From Arthrobacter sp. D5-1 (GTDB lineage: Bacteria > Actinomycetota > Actinomycetes > Actinomycetales > Micrococcaceae), in the NCBI RefSeq assembly GCF_017357425.1, contig NZ_CP014571.1, forward strand, positions 2,046,001-2,110,000: a stretch of 64,000 nucleotides of DNA, written 5' to 3'. Of the stretch, positions 52,789 through 62,451 are shown in pieces (position 1 is the stretch's first letter; the number at the start of each line of letters is the position of its first letter). The notes under the pieces were generated by a model that ran no database searches, was not told the DNA's origin, and was given only the letters and a program-made list of their open reading frames with translations. A program made the translations under genes and the position numbers.

Positions 52789-53924
52789 CGGCCGATACAG
52801 CCCTCTACACTCCGGCGGAGCGCGCGGCCATGGATGCCGCACTCGCCGCAGCCCTTGCCGGTCCCCGCGGAGCCAACCCGTTGGTTGGGGCAGTCATCCT
52901 CAGTCCCGGGGGCCAGCAATTGGCGACGGGATACCATCGGGGTGCCGGCACGGCCCATGCCGAAGCAGACGCGATCTCCGAAGCCCGCAAGCAAGGCATC
53001 GACACCGTGGGAACAACCATGGTGGTGACCCTGGAACCGTGCAACCATGTGGGCCGCACGGGACCCTGTGCGCAGGCAATCATGGCGGCGGGAATCTCAA
53101 AGGTGATTTACGCCGTCGACGATCCCCACGACCCCGCTGCGGGCGGTGCCCGTACGCTCCGTTCCGCCGGCGTGGAGGTCCGTTCCGGGCTGGCCCTGGA
53201 GCGGGCGTTCGACCTCAATCGCGATTGGTTCGACGCCGTTGCCGCCAAGCGCCCCTTCGTCACCTTGCACATCGCCCAGACGTTGGACAGCCGCATTGCG
53301 GCCGAGGACGGCACCAGTCAATGGATTTCCAGTCCGGAGTCGCTCGCTGACAACCATGGGCTGCGGGGACTCATCGACGCCATCCTGGTGGGCACGGGGA
53401 CGGTCCTGATCGACAACCCCAGGCTGACTGCGAGGGACGCGGAGGGAGAACTCTCCAACCGGCAGCCGGTCCGCGCCGTAATGGGTTTACGGGAGGTCCC
53501 TGAGGATGCGGCAGTCCGGGGGACCGACGGGCGCTTTGTGCACCTGCCAACACGGGATCCGGCAGAGGCTTTGGGCATGCTGTTCGACCAGGGAGTCAGG
53601 CACGTCATGGTGGAAGGCGGCTCGTCCATCCTGAGCACATTCCTTGGCGCGCATCTCGTGGACGAGCTGATCGTCTACATGGCTCCGACGTTGCTGGGAT
53701 CCGGAACTCCCGCCCTGCACGACCTCGGAATCACCACGCTGGCGGACGCCCAGCACTGGTCCTGGGACGACGCCGGTGGCGGAGCGGTCCGGACGCTCGG
53801 CAACGACCTTCGGCTGCACCTGCGGTCCCCAAGGGGCACCGCCGCCAATATCAAGAATTTGGTTCCACACAAGAGTTTGGTTCCGCGCGGTGAAGCTGCG
53901 GAACATGTCACAGGAGGACACTGA
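52785..53924 (+). CDS. ribD: Bifunctional riboflavin deaminase/reductase RibD
   Basis: 379 aa. N-terminal deaminase domain: ANPLVGAVIL, the zinc/catalytic HAEADAI, and LEPCNHVGRTGPC with the two zinc Cys. C-terminal reductase domain from ~155: VTLHIAQTLDSRIAAEDG, DAILVGTGTVLIDNPRLTAR, MVEGGSSILSTFLG and DELIVYMAPTLLG. It carries out deamination and NADPH reduction of the pyrimidine intermediate. A ~25-residue C-terminal extension is not conserved. Overlaps ribM by 4 nt and ribE by 1 nt. Confidence 0.95.
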   Translation: MTADTALYTPAERAAMDAALAAALAGPRGANPLVGAVILSPGGQQLATGYHRGAGTAHAEADAISEARKQGIDTVGTTMVVTLEPCNHVGRTGPCAQAIMAAGISKVIYAVDDPHDPAAGGARTLRSAGVEVRSGLALERAFDLNRDWFDAVAAKRPFVTLHIAQTLDSRIAAEDGTSQWISSPESLADNHGLRGLIDAILVGTGTVLIDNPRLTARDAEGELSNRQPVRAVMGLREVPEDAAVRGTDGRFVHLPTRDPAEALGMLFDQGVRHVMVEGGSSILSTFLGAHLVDELIVYMAPTLLGSGTPALHDLGITTLADAQHWSWDDAGGGAVRTLGNDLRLHLRSPRGTAANIKNLVPHKSLVPRGEAAEHVTGGH

Positions 53925-54553
53925 TGTTTACGGGAATCGTTGCAGAACAAGGCACCGTGCTGGGCATTGAGCATGACGGCGACGCCAGCGCCACGCTGCG
54001 GCTGAAAGCACCCACCACCACCGATGGCTTGGCCTTGGGTGGTTCCATCGCCGTCAACGGAGTGTGCCTGACCGCCACACAAATTGACGGGCAGGACTTC
54101 AGCGTTGATGTCATGGGTGAAACCCTCGTCCGGACCACCATCGGCGGGTTGGCCCCGGGGGACACCGTGAACCTTGAACGCTGTGTTCCAGCGGGGGGAC
54201 GGCTGGACGGCCATGTGGTGCAGGGGCACGTGGACGGTGTGGGGGAGTTGCTGGAACGCGAGGCCCTCGGAAATTGGGACCGGCTGCGGTTTGGTGTCCC
54301 GGCCCCGTTGGCACGCTACATCGCGGAGAAAGGTTCGATCGCCGTCGACGGTGTCTCGCTGACAGTGACCGCCGTCAGCGCTGCTGCCGAACCGGCGCCG
54401 TGGTTTGAGGTGGGGCTGATCCCCACAACGCTGGAAGAAACCGGGCTGGGAGCCAAGTCAGTGGGTGGCCACGTCAACCTGGAAGTGGACGTGTTGGCCA
54501 AGTACACCGAACGCCTCCTGTCCTTCGCGCCGCAGGCAGGGAGCACACGATGA
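53924..54553 (+). CDS. ribE: Riboflavin synthase alpha subunit
   Basis: 209 aa, two tandem lumazine-binding beta-barrels. It starts [16 protein letters not shown], with the [12 protein letters not shown] core in the first barrel and the matching [12 protein letters not shown] in the second. [12 protein letters not shown] marks the junction. It dismutates two 6,7-dimethyl-8-ribityllumazine to riboflavin plus the pyrimidinedione. Ribosome site aggagg 6 nt upstream. The start shares a base with the ribD stop. Confidence 0.95.
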   Translation: MFTGIVAEQGTVLGIEHDGDASATLRLKAPTTTDGLALGGSIAVNGVCLTATQIDGQDFSVDVMGETLVRTTIGGLAPGDTVNLERCVPAGGRLDGHVVQGHVDGVGELLEREALGNWDRLRFGVPAPLARYIAEKGSIAVDGVSLTVTAVSAAAEPAPWFEVGLIPTTLEETGLGAKSVGGHVNLEVDVLAKYTERLLSFAPQAGSTR

Positions 54554-55245
54554 GCGCCCCTGCAAAGACCTCACCGGCCGGAACTCCCCGTATAGCACTG
54601 GATCCCGTGGAAACGGCCATTGAGGCGATGGCCGCGGGCCGGGCAGTGATCGTGGTGGACAACGAGGACCGTGAGAACGAAGGTGACATTATTTTCGCGG
54701 CCCAGCATGCCACGCCCGCACTCATGGGATGGACCATCCGGTATTCATCCGGCGTCATCTGCGTCCCTTTGGACGGCGAACGTGCGGATGCACTGGTGCT
54801 GCCTCCCATGGTGGAGATCAACGAGGACGCCAAGGGGACCGCATACACCGTTTCCTGTGATGCAGCGATCGGCGTCAGTACAGGTATATCGGCTACGGAC
54901 CGGGCCCTGACGGCCCGTATTCTGGCAGATCCGGGCAGCACCCCGGCCTCCATAACCCGTCCCGGGCATATTTTCCCGTTGCGTGCGGTTAAAGGGGGAG
55001 TGCGTGAACGTCCGGGTCACACGGAAGCTGCCGTAGACCTGTGTCGTCTTGCCGGGTTGGCCCCGGTGGGTGTGATCGCAGAGTTGGTACATGATGATGG
55101 TGAAATGATGCGCTTGGACAGCCTGCGCGACTTCGCCGCCGACCATGGATGCCCCCTCATCTCCATAGAGGACCTGGTGTCGTATGTTGAGGCGGTAGAG
55201 TCCCAGACGGCACCCATTTCACAGGAGGACGAGGAGAAGCGATGA
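54550..55245 (+). CDS. ribB: 3,4-dihydroxy-2-butanone-4-phosphate synthase
   Basis: 231 aa. RibB signature [18 protein letters not shown] (acidic metal loop), SGVICVPL, and the substrate motif [20 protein letters not shown] followed by the DDGEMMR loop. It makes the four-carbon unit of lumazine from ribulose-5-phosphate. It ends with an acidic, non-conserved tail rather than continuing into a GTP cyclohydrolase II domain. The separate ribA starts in the overlapping ATGA. Confidence 0.94.
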   Translation: MSAPAKTSPAGTPRIALDPVETAIEAMAAGRAVIVVDNEDRENEGDIIFAAQHATPALMGWTIRYSSGVICVPLDGERADALVLPPMVEINEDAKGTAYTVSCDAAIGVSTGISATDRALTARILADPGSTPASITRPGHIFPLRAVKGGVRERPGHTEAAVDLCRLAGLAPVGVIAELVHDDGEMMRLDSLRDFAADHGCPLISIEDLVSYVEAVESQTAPISQEDEEKR

Positions 55246-55946
55246 CCGCATCGACCACGCGCAGCAGCGACCACACCGGCCCTGCGCCCCACCCCGTCAG
55301 CGGTGGCCCGATCGTGCAGTTGCCCACGGCTTTCGGCGACTTTGTGGCTCAGGCCTGGACGGACCACGTGACCGGCGTTGAACACCTCGCCGTCAGTTCG
55401 CCCAATCCGCCGAAGGATGGCCGTGCGCCGCTGGTACGGCTGCACTCCGAGTGCCTGACCGGCGATGTTTTCGGTTCATACCGCTGCGACTGCGGAGAAC
55501 AGCTGGCTTTTGCCTTGGAACTCATCCACGCCGAAGGCGGAACGCTGCTCTACCTGCGCGGCCAGGAGGGCCGCGGCATCGGGCTGGCCAACAAGATCAA
55601 GGCCTACGCCTTGCAGGAAGCCGGTTTCGACACAGTGGAAGCCAATGAGCAGCTGGGCTTGCCGGTTGATGCACGTTCGTACAGCGCGGCAGGACAGATC
55701 CTCGCCGAGATGGGACTTCATGAAGTCCGGCTTCTGAGCAATAATCCCGACAAGCAGCACCGGCTCGACAAGGCCGGAGTGACTGTGGTGGAAATGGTCC
55801 CCACCGAGGTGCCTTCACGCGAACAGAACCTGCGCTACCTGCAAACCAAGAAGGACCGGATGGACCACCGGCTGACGCTCGATGTCGAGCCCGTCAGCAA
55901 TGGCAAGACGCCTTCGAACCACACCTTTGACAACAACCAAGACTGA
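55242..55946 (+). CDS. ribA: GTP cyclohydrolase II
   Basis: 234 aa. RibA motifs: [20 protein letters not shown] with three zinc cysteines, [16 protein letters not shown], and the late [15 protein letters not shown]. It opens GTP to the diaminopyrimidine precursor of riboflavin. In many actinobacteria this domain is fused behind RibB. Here it is a separate protein with its own ~35-residue N-terminal extension and a 4-nt coupled start. Confidence 0.94.
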   Translation: MTASTTRSSDHTGPAPHPVSGGPIVQLPTAFGDFVAQAWTDHVTGVEHLAVSSPNPPKDGRAPLVRLHSECLTGDVFGSYRCDCGEQLAFALELIHAEGGTLLYLRGQEGRGIGLANKIKAYALQEAGFDTVEANEQLGLPVDARSYSAAGQILAEMGLHEVRLLSNNPDKQHRLDKAGVTVVEMVPTEVPSREQNLRYLQTKKDRMDHRLTLDVEPVSNGKTPSNHTFDNNQD

Positions 55947-55964
55947 ACGGATCCACACCACACC

Positions 55965-56450
55965 ATGAGCGGACACGGCGCCCCCACTATCGACCTCACC
56001 ACCCTTAACCCTGAGGAAACCTCGCAGCTCAAGCTGGCCATTGTGGCAGCAAGCTGGCACACACAGATCATGGACGGGCTGGTGGATGGCGCACTTCGCG
56101 CCGCCAAGGAAGCCGGGATCGCCGAGCCCACACTCCTGCGGGTTCCGGGCAGCTTTGAGCTTCCTGTCGCCGCCGCCAGGCTCGCACCGCACTTTGACGC
56201 AGTGGTGGCACTTGGCGTGGTCATCCGCGGCGGGACACCGCACTTTGACTACGTATGCCAGGCCGCGACATCCGGACTCACCGATGTCAGTGTCCGCACC
56301 GGCGTGCCTGTGGGCTTCGGTGTCCTCACCTGTGACACCGAGCAGCAGGGCCTGGACCGCGCAGGCCTGCCCGGTTCCAAAGAAGATAAAGGCCACGAAG
56401 CTGTCACCGCAGCCCTCGCCACGGCAGTGACGTTGAAGCAGTTCAGCTAA
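55965..56450 (+). CDS. ribH: 6,7-dimethyl-8-ribityllumazine synthase
   Basis: 161 aa. Lumazine synthase core: [74 protein letters not shown] and a C-terminal [12 protein letters not shown]. The histidine in TPHFDYV is the catalytic one. It forms the cage that makes lumazine from the RibA/RibD and RibB products. Last rib gene: a strong terminator follows 22 nt after the stop. Confidence 0.95.
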   Translation: MSGHGAPTIDLTTLNPEETSQLKLAIVAASWHTQIMDGLVDGALRAAKEAGIAEPTLLRVPGSFELPVAAARLAPHFDAVVALGVVIRGGTPHFDYVCQAATSGLTDVSVRTGVPVGFGVLTCDTEQQGLDRAGLPGSKEDKGHEAVTAALATAVTLKQFS

Positions 56451-56471
56451 AGCCCTTGCCTGCGGGCACTC

Positions 56472-56507
56472 AAGGGGATGTGGGTGTGTCTTCACTCACA
56501 TCCCCTT
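56472..56507 (+). terminator. Intrinsic terminator of the riboflavin operon
   Basis: 15-bp stem with one G-U pair (56472-56486 with 56493-56507) and a 6-nt loop between ribH and hisE. Confidence 0.8.
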
Positions 56508-56550
56508 CGTCATGCAACGCCCCAACAAGCGGTGTCCGCCCCGGAGCAAG

Positions 56551-56556
56551 TAGTCT
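56551..56556 (+). promoter_or_regulatory. -10 hexamer TAGTCT before hisE
   Basis: TAGTCT lies 7 nt before the hisE GTG. The GGAGGG between them is too close to the start for a normal ribosome site, so a leaderless transcript is likely. Confidence 0.5.
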
Positions 56557-56563
56557 GGAGGGC

Positions 56564-56827
56564 GTGAAGAATTTCGAGACGCTGTTCGCAGAACTGAGTG
56601 AGAAAGCAGCGACCCGCCCGGCAGGCTCGCGCACGGTTGCCGAACTGGACTCCGGAATCCACGGCATCGGCAAGAAGGTGGTCGAAGAGGCCGCCGAAGT
56701 CTGGATGGCCGCGGAGTACGAATCGGACGAAGCCGCCGCTGAGGAAATCTCCCAGCTGCTCTACCACCTGCAGGTCCTCATGCTCGCCAAGGGCCTCACT
56801 CTGGAGGACGTTTACAAGCATCTCTAG
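56564..56827 (+). CDS. hisE: Phosphoribosyl-ATP diphosphatase
   Basis: 87 aa from GTG. All-alpha MazG-like fold with the metal-binding [13 protein letters not shown] and [15 protein letters not shown] motifs. It removes pyrophosphate from phosphoribosyl-ATP, the second step of histidine synthesis. It is a separate protein, not fused to HisI, which is encoded 2.6 kb downstream. The start was set by the upstream -10 hexamer and family length (about 87-93 aa). Confidence 0.93.
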   Translation: MKNFETLFAELSEKAATRPAGSRTVAELDSGIHGIGKKVVEEAAEVWMAAEYESDEAAAEEISQLLYHLQVLMLAKGLTLEDVYKHL

Positions 56828-56868
56828 CCACGCCACTCCGCTCGCCTGTAGCGGAGCCCCTACGTGGC
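56827..56868 (+). other. Nested hairpin in the hisE-hisG spacer
   Basis: Outer GCCACG/CGTGGC (56827-56832 with 56863-56868) around CTCCGCT/AGCGGAG (56836-56842 with 56850-56856). It covers the end of hisE and half of the 82-nt gap. No His-codon leader peptide or T-tract is seen, so it may set mRNA stability or partial termination. Confidence 0.45.
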
Positions 56869-56909
56869 CAAGGTGCCTGAAAACTCCCTTCCAACAAGAA
56901 AGTCTCCCC

Positions 56910-57770
56910 ATGCTCCGTGTAGCAGTCCCCAATAAGGGATCCCTGTCCGAAGCCGCCTCGGCCATGTTGTCCGAGGCCGGTTACCGCCAACGTCGCGATA
57001 CCCGCGAGCTGGTCATGGTGGACCCCGACAACGACATTGAGTTCTTCTTCCTCCGTCCCCGTGACATCGCTGTTTACGTGGGCCAGGGAACGCTGGATGT
57101 CGGCATCACCGGCAGGGACCTCCTGCTCGATGCGAAGGTCGAAGCCGAGGAAATTCTTCCCCTGGGCTTTGCGCCGTCAACCTTCCGGTTTGCCGGTCCT
57201 GTAGGTGACTTCGCCGGCGTCGAACAGCTTGAAGGGAAGCGCCTGGCCACCAGCTATGACGGCCTCCTGCGCGACTATCTCGCCGGGCGCGGCGTGAACG
57301 CCACAGTGGTCCGCCTCGATGGTGCTGTGGAGTCCTCCGTACGCCTCGGCGTGGCGGACGCCATTGCCGACGTCGTCGAAACCGGAAACACCCTCAAGGC
57401 TGCCGGCATGGAGATCTTTGGCGATCCCATCCTGAAGTCCGAGGCCGTGCTCATCCGCCGCTCCGGTTCAGGTGGAGCAGCCAACGGTACAGCCAAGGAA
57501 ATCGAGATCCTCATCCGCCGGCTCCAGGGCGTCCTGGTGGCCCGCCAGTACGTGCTGATGGACTACGACATCCGCAAGGACCTGGTGGAAGACGCCGCTG
57601 CGCTGACTCCCGGCCTTGAATCGCCCACCGTGTCGCCCCTGCGTGATTCGGAATGGGTTGCCGTGCGGTCAATGGTTCCCAAAAAAGAAACCAACCGCAT
57701 CATGGACGAGCTCTACGACCTCGGTGCGCGCGCCATCCTGGTCAGCAGCATCCACGCCTGCCGCATCTAA
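56910..57770 (+). CDS. hisG: ATP phosphoribosyltransferase (long form)
   Basis: 286 aa, [16 protein letters not shown] start. Catalytic domains with [21 protein letters not shown] and the PRPP loop [21 protein letters not shown]-terminal ACT-like regulatory domain (from ~210) holds [17 protein letters not shown] and [15 protein letters not shown]. This is the long, histidine-inhibited form that works without HisZ. It commits ATP and PRPP to histidine synthesis. Confidence 0.95.
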   Translation: MLRVAVPNKGSLSEAASAMLSEAGYRQRRDTRELVMVDPDNDIEFFFLRPRDIAVYVGQGTLDVGITGRDLLLDAKVEAEEILPLGFAPSTFRFAGPVGDFAGVEQLEGKRLATSYDGLLRDYLAGRGVNATVVRLDGAVESSVRLGVADAIADVVETGNTLKAAGMEIFGDPILKSEAVLIRRSGSGGAANGTAKEIEILIRRLQGVLVARQYVLMDYDIRKDLVEDAAALTPGLESPTVSPLRDSEWVAVRSMVPKKETNRIMDELYDLGARAILVSSIHACRI

Positions 57771-57816
57771 CCCACGCAGTGATCGAGTAGAGCCCAGCAG
57801 AACTGAGGAGCAGCAC

Positions 57817-58593
57817 ATGGCTGTAGCCGTCCGCGTCATACCCTGCCTTGATGTCGACGCGGGCCGCGTCGTCAAAGGCGTCAACTTTGAAGGCCTCCGC
57901 GACGCCGGTGATCCGGTGGAACTTGCGCACCGTTACGACAATGGCGGGGCCGATGAACTGACGTTCCTGGACGTCACTGCCTCATCCGGCAACCGCGAAA
58001 CCACGTTCGACGTCGTTCGCCGCACGGCTGAGGAAGTCTTCATTCCCCTCACCGTGGGTGGTGGTGTCCGTGGCGTGGCAGAGGTGGACAAGCTCCTGCG
58101 CTTCGGTGCGGACAAGGCGTCCATCAATACCGCCGCTGTTGCCCGTCCGGAGGTCATTGACGAAATCACCCGTCACTTCGGCTCGCAGGTCCTGGTGCTC
58201 TCCGTGGATGCGCGCCGTACCCGCGAAGGTGACGTCCCGACGTCGTCCGGTTTTGAAGTGACCACCCACGGTGGCCGCACCGGAACCGGCATCGACGCCA
58301 TCGCCTGGGCCAAGGAAGCAGCGGACCGGGGCGTGGGCGAAATCCTGCTCAACTCGATCGACGCCGACGGTACGAAGGACGGCTTCGACCTTGAATTGAT
58401 CCGCTTGGTCCGCGCTGCAGTGAACATTCCGATCATTGCCTCGGGCGGCGCCGGGGAACCGGCCCACTTCCCGCCCGCCGTAGAAGCAGGAGCTGATGCC
58501 GTACTGGCCGCTTCGGTGTTCCACTTTGGTCCGGACGACATGATCGCCCAGGTCAAGGCCGCCATCCGGGAGGCCGGCTTCGAAGTCCGTTGA
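57817..58593 (+). CDS. hisF: Imidazole glycerol phosphate synthase, cyclase subunit HisF
   Basis: 258 aa with gaggag before the ATG. TIM barrel with the two catalytic aspartates in [15 protein letters not shown] (Asp near res 11) and [12 protein letters not shown]. Phosphate loops TVGGGVRGV and [10 protein letters not shown] are visible. With HisH (not in the window) it makes IGP and AICAR. 46 nt after hisG, in the same transcript. A strong terminator follows. Confidence 0.95.
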   Translation: MAVAVRVIPCLDVDAGRVVKGVNFEGLRDAGDPVELAHRYDNGGADELTFLDVTASSGNRETTFDVVRRTAEEVFIPLTVGGGVRGVAEVDKLLRFGADKASINTAAVARPEVIDEITRHFGSQVLVLSVDARRTREGDVPTSSGFEVTTHGGRTGTGIDAIAWAKEAADRGVGEILLNSIDADGTKDGFDLELIRLVRAAVNIPIIASGGAGEPAHFPPAVEAGADAVLAASVFHFGPDDMIAQVKAAIREAGFEVR

Positions 58594-58610
58594 TCGGCAA
58601 TGATTAAAAG

Positions 58611-58644
58611 CAAGGGAGGGTCACCACGCAGTGACCCTCCCTTG
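58611..58644. terminator. Bidirectional intrinsic terminator
   Basis: Perfect 14-bp stem (58611-58624 with 58631-58644), 6-nt loop, then GTTTGTTT on the plus side. It lies between hisF and the convergent TIGR03085 gene. Confidence 0.85.
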
Positions 58645-58650
58645 GTTTGT

Positions 58651-59295
58651 TTAGAGGCCGATATCGGCGGACTGCAACAACGCGACGGCGTCCGGCTGGC
58701 CTTCGAAGGTGACCAAAGCCTGGCTGGTGCGGCCGTGCGCATGCATGAGCAATTCGCCCGGTTCGCCAACAATGGCGACGGAAACGGGGGCGCGCTTGGC
58801 GACATGCCGCGGCCCGGTGGGACGTACCAGGACGATGCCGAGGTCTACGCCGCGGTACAGGAAGGCAGCCCGCTTGATGAGGTCGTCCCACAGGGCATCC
58901 GAATATGCTTCGTCGAGTGCGCGGGGGGCCCAACGGTCGCCCGCGCGGCGGACGTCCTCAGTGTGAACGAAATACTCAATGAGGTTGGACGTCTCATCCA
59001 GGGCTTTGATCTTCAAGGGGGAGAGGGCCGGTGGGCCGGCGCGGAACGTCTTGATGAGGTCCGCGTAGGCGTCAGGGCTCTTGAGCTTGGCTGCAAGCTT
59101 GGAAGTGGCCTTTTCCGAGGCCTTGCCCAGGCTGGGAATCAGAAGGCCCAAACCCACTGCAATCTTCCGTTCGCGCAGATACAAATGAGCAGCAAGATCC
59201 CGCGTCTGCCACCCTTCGCAGAGCGTGGGGGAGTCAGGTCCGGCCGCCAGCAGGGTTTCGGCCAGTACTTCTCGGGAAGGATCGACGAAATGCAT
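58651..59295 (-). CDS. TIGR03085-family putative metal-binding protein (DinB/MDMPI-like)
   Basis: 214 aa. It starts [29 protein letters not shown] and has [14 protein letters not shown] with the first conserved His, then [13 protein letters not shown] with the HxEDVRR motif that completes the metal site in the mycothiol-dependent maleylpyruvate isomerase-like group. Function unknown; possibly mycothiol-linked (inference). The ATG at 59295 was chosen for the family start and a TAGTTT hexamer 8 nt upstream. Confidence 0.87.
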   Translation of the reverse strand: MHFVDPSREVLAETLLAAGPDSPTLCEGWQTRDLAAHLYLRERKIAVGLGLLIPSLGKASEKATSKLAAKLKSPDAYADLIKTFRAGPPALSPLKIKALDETSNLIEYFVHTEDVRRAGDRWAPRALDEAYSDALWDDLIKRAAFLYRGVDLGIVLVRPTGPRHVAKRAPVSVAIVGEPGELLMHAHGRTSQALVTFEGQPDAVALLQSADIGL

Positions 59296-59303
59296 CACTT
59301 GTG

Positions 59304-59309
59304 AAACTA
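59304..59309 (-). promoter_or_regulatory. -10 hexamer TAGTTT for the TIGR03085 gene
   Basis: On the minus strand, 8 nt before the ATG, with no ribosome-binding site between: a leaderless layout. Confidence 0.45.
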
Positions 59310-59371
59310 GCACGATCGGAGCCCTCATGCGCAGTGGAACCGCCGCAGAATCCGGCTCCCGCCAAAGGCAC

Positions 59372-59377
59372 TAGACT
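59372..59377 (+). promoter_or_regulatory. -10 hexamer TAGACT before hisI
   Basis: TAGACT lies 7 nt before the hisI ATG, with no Shine-Dalgarno between: a leaderless layout. Confidence 0.5.
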
Positions 59378-59384
59378 TGATCTG

Positions 59385-59801
59385 ATGTCAGAGCAGTCCG
59401 CCCCCAGCCACTCTCCCGCCGTGGAGCCCTCCAGCGACCCCGCAGGCCCCTTGCCGCAGGAGATCGCCAGCGCCCTCAAGCGTGATTCATCCGGACTCGT
59501 TGCCGCTATCGTGCAGCAGCATGACACCAACGAGGTCCTCATGCTTGGTTGGATGGATGACGAGGCTCTCCACCGCACCATGACCACGGGACGTGTGACG
59601 TTCTACTCGCGCTCCCGCCAGGAGTACTGGCGCAAGGGCGACACCTCCGGACACGTACAGTTCGTGAAGTCTGTCGCCCTTGACTGCGACGGCGATGCCC
59701 TCCTGATCCGCGTGGACCAGATCGGCGCAGCCTGCCACACCGGTACCCGGACCTGCTTCGATGGTCGCGACTTCACAGTTGTTACGGGCCACCGCGACTA
59801 A
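59385..59801 (+). CDS. hisI: Phosphoribosyl-AMP cyclohydrolase
   Basis: 138 aa. About 25 disordered Ser/Pro-rich residues precede the HisI core: [37 protein letters not shown], the [13 protein letters not shown] metal site and the zinc Cys in [12 protein letters not shown]. It opens the adenine ring of PR-AMP (third histidine step). Free-standing, not fused to HisE. It is followed after 57 nt by trpE on the same strand. Confidence 0.95.
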   Translation: MSEQSAPSHSPAVEPSSDPAGPLPQEIASALKRDSSGLVAAIVQQHDTNEVLMLGWMDDEALHRTMTTGRVTFYSRSRQEYWRKGDTSGHVQFVKSVALDCDGDALLIRVDQIGAACHTGTRTCFDGRDFTVVTGHRD

Positions 59802-59858
59802 GGCACCCACTACTTTCCACTGACGCACCACCTCAGACAAAAGGCGGAGAACATAGCC

Positions 59859-61442
59859 ATGCAGGACCTTGGAATCATCAGCCCGGGCCTGGAAGAGTTC
59901 CGCGAACTCGCCGTCCACAGCCGTGTCATCCCTGTCCGACTCAAGGTTCTGGCAGACGCCGAGACTCCTATCGGCTTGTACCGAAAGCTGGCCAAGGGCC
60001 AACCTGGAACATTCCTCTTGGAATCCGCGGCAGTTGGCGGCGCGTGGTCGCGTTACTCCTTCATCGGATCCAAGTCCCGTGCCACGCTGACCACCAAAGA
60101 CGGACAGGCCCACTGGATTGGTGAGCCGCCCGTGGGGGTTCCGGTCTCGGGTAACCCTGTTGACGCGGTGCGGGACACCATCGAGGCACTCCAAACAGAC
60201 CGCTTTGATGGGTTGCCGCCGTTCACGTCCGGTTTGGTGGGCTTCCTCGGGTGGGAAGCCGTCCGTCACTGGGAGCGGCTGACGTCTCCGCCCGAAGACG
60301 ACCTGCACCTGCCTGAGATGGCCCTCAACCTGGTCACCGACATGGCTGTTCATGACAATGTGGACGGCACCGTCCTCCTGATTGCCAACGCCATCAACTT
60401 CGACGACAGCTCCGAGCGCGTGGACGACGCCTGGCACGACGCCGTCGCCCGGGTGAAGGGTTTGCTGGACCTGATCAGCACCCCCGTGGCCCAGCCGGTC
60501 TCTGTGCTGGAAACCGCTGCCCTGGACTTTGCTTCCAGCGTCCAGGAGCGGTGGGATGAAGCCAAGTACCTTGAGGCGATCGACCGCGGCAAGGAAGCCA
60601 TTGTTGACGGCGAGGTTTTCCAAGTGGTGATTTCCCGGCGCTTCGAGATGGAATGCGCTGCGGATCCCCTGGATGTTTACCGCGTCCTGCGCAACACCAA
60701 CCCGAGCCCGTACATGTATCTCTTCAGCCTGGAGGATGCGGACGGCCGCGGGTACTCGATTGTGGGTTCGTCACCGGAAGCGCTTGTGACTGTGACCGGC
60801 GAGGAAGTCATCACCCACCCCATCGCCGGTTCGCGCCCCCGTGGGAAGACCGTTGAGGCGGACAAAGCACTGGCGACAGAACTGCTGGCCGACCAGAAGG
60901 AGCGGGCCGAGCACCTGATGTTGGTGGACCTGTCCCGCAACGATCTGTCAAAGGTCTGTGTGGCAGGAACGGTGGACGTCACGCAGTTCATGGAAGTGGA
61001 GCGGTTCAGCCACATCATGCACCTGGTGTCCACCGTGGTAGGGAAGCTCGCTCCCCAGGCCAAGGCCTACGACGTCCTCAAAGCGACGTTCCCGGCGGGC
61101 ACGCTGTCCGGCGCTCCCAAGCCCCGCGCGCTGCGACTGCTGGACGAACTGGAACCCCACCGGCGTGGCATCTACGGCGGCGTGGTGGGTTACCTGGACT
61201 TCGCCGGTGACATGGACATGGCGATTGCCATCCGGTCAGCCCTGCTCCGTGAAGGCCGCGCCTATGTCCAGGCCGGCGGTGGAATCGTGGCCGATTCGCA
61301 CAAGCCATCCGAAGCGCTGGAGACGGTGAACAAAGCGGCCGCGCCCCTTCGGGCCGTTCACACCGCGGGATCGCTGCAGAACATTTCCGCTGAGACGGTA
61401 GGGACTGCGGATATCCACGACGACGGGACTTCCGCGTCATGA
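59859..61442 (+). CDS. trpE: Anthranilate synthase component I
   Basis: 527 aa. The N-terminal regulatory domain contains PGTFLLESAAVGGAWSRYSF, the tryptophan-feedback region (LLES motif). The chorismate-binding domain has FQVVISRRFEME, PSPYMYLF, HPIAGSRPRGKT, RAEHLMLVDLSRNDLSKV, TFPAGTLSGAPKPRA and YVQAGGGIVADS. It converts chorismate to anthranilate with the TrpG glutaminase, which is not in the window. No Trp-rich leader peptide is visible in the 57-nt gap upstream. Confidence 0.95.
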   Translation: MQDLGIISPGLEEFRELAVHSRVIPVRLKVLADAETPIGLYRKLAKGQPGTFLLESAAVGGAWSRYSFIGSKSRATLTTKDGQAHWIGEPPVGVPVSGNPVDAVRDTIEALQTDRFDGLPPFTSGLVGFLGWEAVRHWERLTSPPEDDLHLPEMALNLVTDMAVHDNVDGTVLLIANAINFDDSSERVDDAWHDAVARVKGLLDLISTPVAQPVSVLETAALDFASSVQERWDEAKYLEAIDRGKEAIVDGEVFQVVISRRFEMECAADPLDVYRVLRNTNPSPYMYLFSLEDADGRGYSIVGSSPEALVTVTGEEVITHPIAGSRPRGKTVEADKALATELLADQKERAEHLMLVDLSRNDLSKVCVAGTVDVTQFMEVERFSHIMHLVSTVVGKLAPQAKAYDVLKATFPAGTLSGAPKPRALRLLDELEPHRRGIYGGVVGYLDFAGDMDMAIAIRSALLREGRAYVQAGGGIVADSHKPSEALETVNKAAAPLRAVHTAGSLQNISAETVGTADIHDDGTSAS

Positions 61443-62044
61443 GCACCGCACCCTCAGCATCTCCCGTCAGGCAGCCGCCGCGCTGGGCACGTAAATCCAC
61501 TGTGGTTCTCGCCACCACCATCCTTGCCCTGGCGGTATTCGGTGCCACCACGCAGACCTGGATCGAGGTCAGCCTGGATCCCACCGGAGCGTCCAACAGC
61601 GACCTCCACGTCCAAGGCAGCAAGGCAGCCACGGCAGTTACTGCCCTTGCGGTGGTCGCCTTGGCCGGCGGACTGGCAGCGTCCATTGCCGGGAAAATCG
61701 CGCGCTGGATCATCGCGGTCCTCATCGTCCTGTCGGCGGCCGGGATCATTCTTGCCGCAATCACTGTCCTGCTTGACCCGTTGGGTGCCGCCCAAGGTGC
61801 CATTGCTGCAGCAACAGGCGTGTCCGGCGGACAGGCTGACGCTGCGTCCACGGCGTTCCCGGTGGCAGCCATTGTGGCGGGTGCCCTGCTGGCCTTTTGC
61901 GCTGTTGCCTTGCCGCTGGCCGGACGTTATTGGACCTCCCGGACCAAGTACGACGCCGGCGCGCGGGGCCGGAAGAGCAGTAACGAACCGGTGGACGAGA
62001 TTGACAGCTGGGACAGCCTGTCGCGTGGTGAGGACCCTACGTAG
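61439..62044 (+). CDS. Tryptophan-biosynthesis-associated membrane protein (TIGR02234 type)
   Basis: 201 aa, four membrane helices at about 18-38, 61-82, 84-108 and 138-165 (STVVLATTILALAVFGATTQ, TALAVVALAGGLAASIAG, WIIAVLIVLSAAGIILAAI, AAIVAGALLAFCAVALPLAG). The conserved TTQTWIEVSL follows helix 1. The family is found next to trpE in actinobacteria; its role is unknown, and transport or regulation of aromatic compounds is a guess. Overlaps the trpE stop by 4 nt. Confidence 0.9.
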   Translation: MSTAPSASPVRQPPRWARKSTVVLATTILALAVFGATTQTWIEVSLDPTGASNSDLHVQGSKAATAVTALAVVALAGGLAASIAGKIARWIIAVLIVLSAAGIILAAITVLLDPLGAAQGAIAAATGVSGGQADAASTAFPVAAIVAGALLAFCAVALPLAGRYWTSRTKYDAGARGRKSSNEPVDEIDSWDSLSRGEDPT

Positions 62045-62176
62045 GCAGCCACAGTGGGCTTCCGGGCAGGTGTGGCGCAACAAAAGCCCACACGCCTGTC
62101 GTGACGTCGGACGATGTCCCGGGCGCCGCCAATAAATGGCAGAATGTAAGCAGTATTCATCCTGAGGAGATTTCAC

Positions 62177-62449
62177 ATGAGCAAAACAACAGTGTCCGCA
62201 AACCAAGCTGAATCCACCATGGCCAGCCACGCTGACGCCATTGGCCACGGAAACAGCCCGGCTGCCTGGACCTGCGTACTTGTGATGCTGGTCGGTGCCC
62301 TGATTTCCTCCATCGCGTTCGTCATTGCCAGTACCCCGATCTTCATTGGCGGACTGGTTGTCATGGTCATCGGCCTGATCGTGGGCTTCGTCATGCGCAA
62401 GGCGGGCTACGGAGTGGGCGGCAGCAAGCTGCAGAACAACGGCCACTAA
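62177..62449 (+). CDS. HGxxPAAW-motif small membrane protein (DUF6704)
   Basis: 90 aa. The signature HGNSPAAW (res 24-31) stands just before two membrane helices (TCVLVMLVGALISSIAFVIA and IFIGGLVVMVIGLIVGFVM) and a short polar tail. Such proteins occur inside actinobacterial trp operons; no function is known. Ribosome site gaggag before the ATG. It ends 2 nt before the trpC start. Confidence 0.9.
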   Translation: MSKTTVSANQAESTMASHADAIGHGNSPAAWTCVLVMLVGALISSIAFVIASTPIFIGGLVVMVIGLIVGFVMRKAGYGVGGSKLQNNGH

Positions 62450-62451
62450 TC

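Noticed and set aside
55200..55260. A frameshift splitting a fused RibBA protein
   Set aside because: RibB ends with a normal stop, RibA has its own ATG and N-terminal extension, and ATGA overlaps of this kind recur at most junctions of this operon.
59802..59858. A trp attenuator with leader peptide before trpE
   Set aside because: The 57-nt gap has no run of Trp codons and no alternative hairpin pair.
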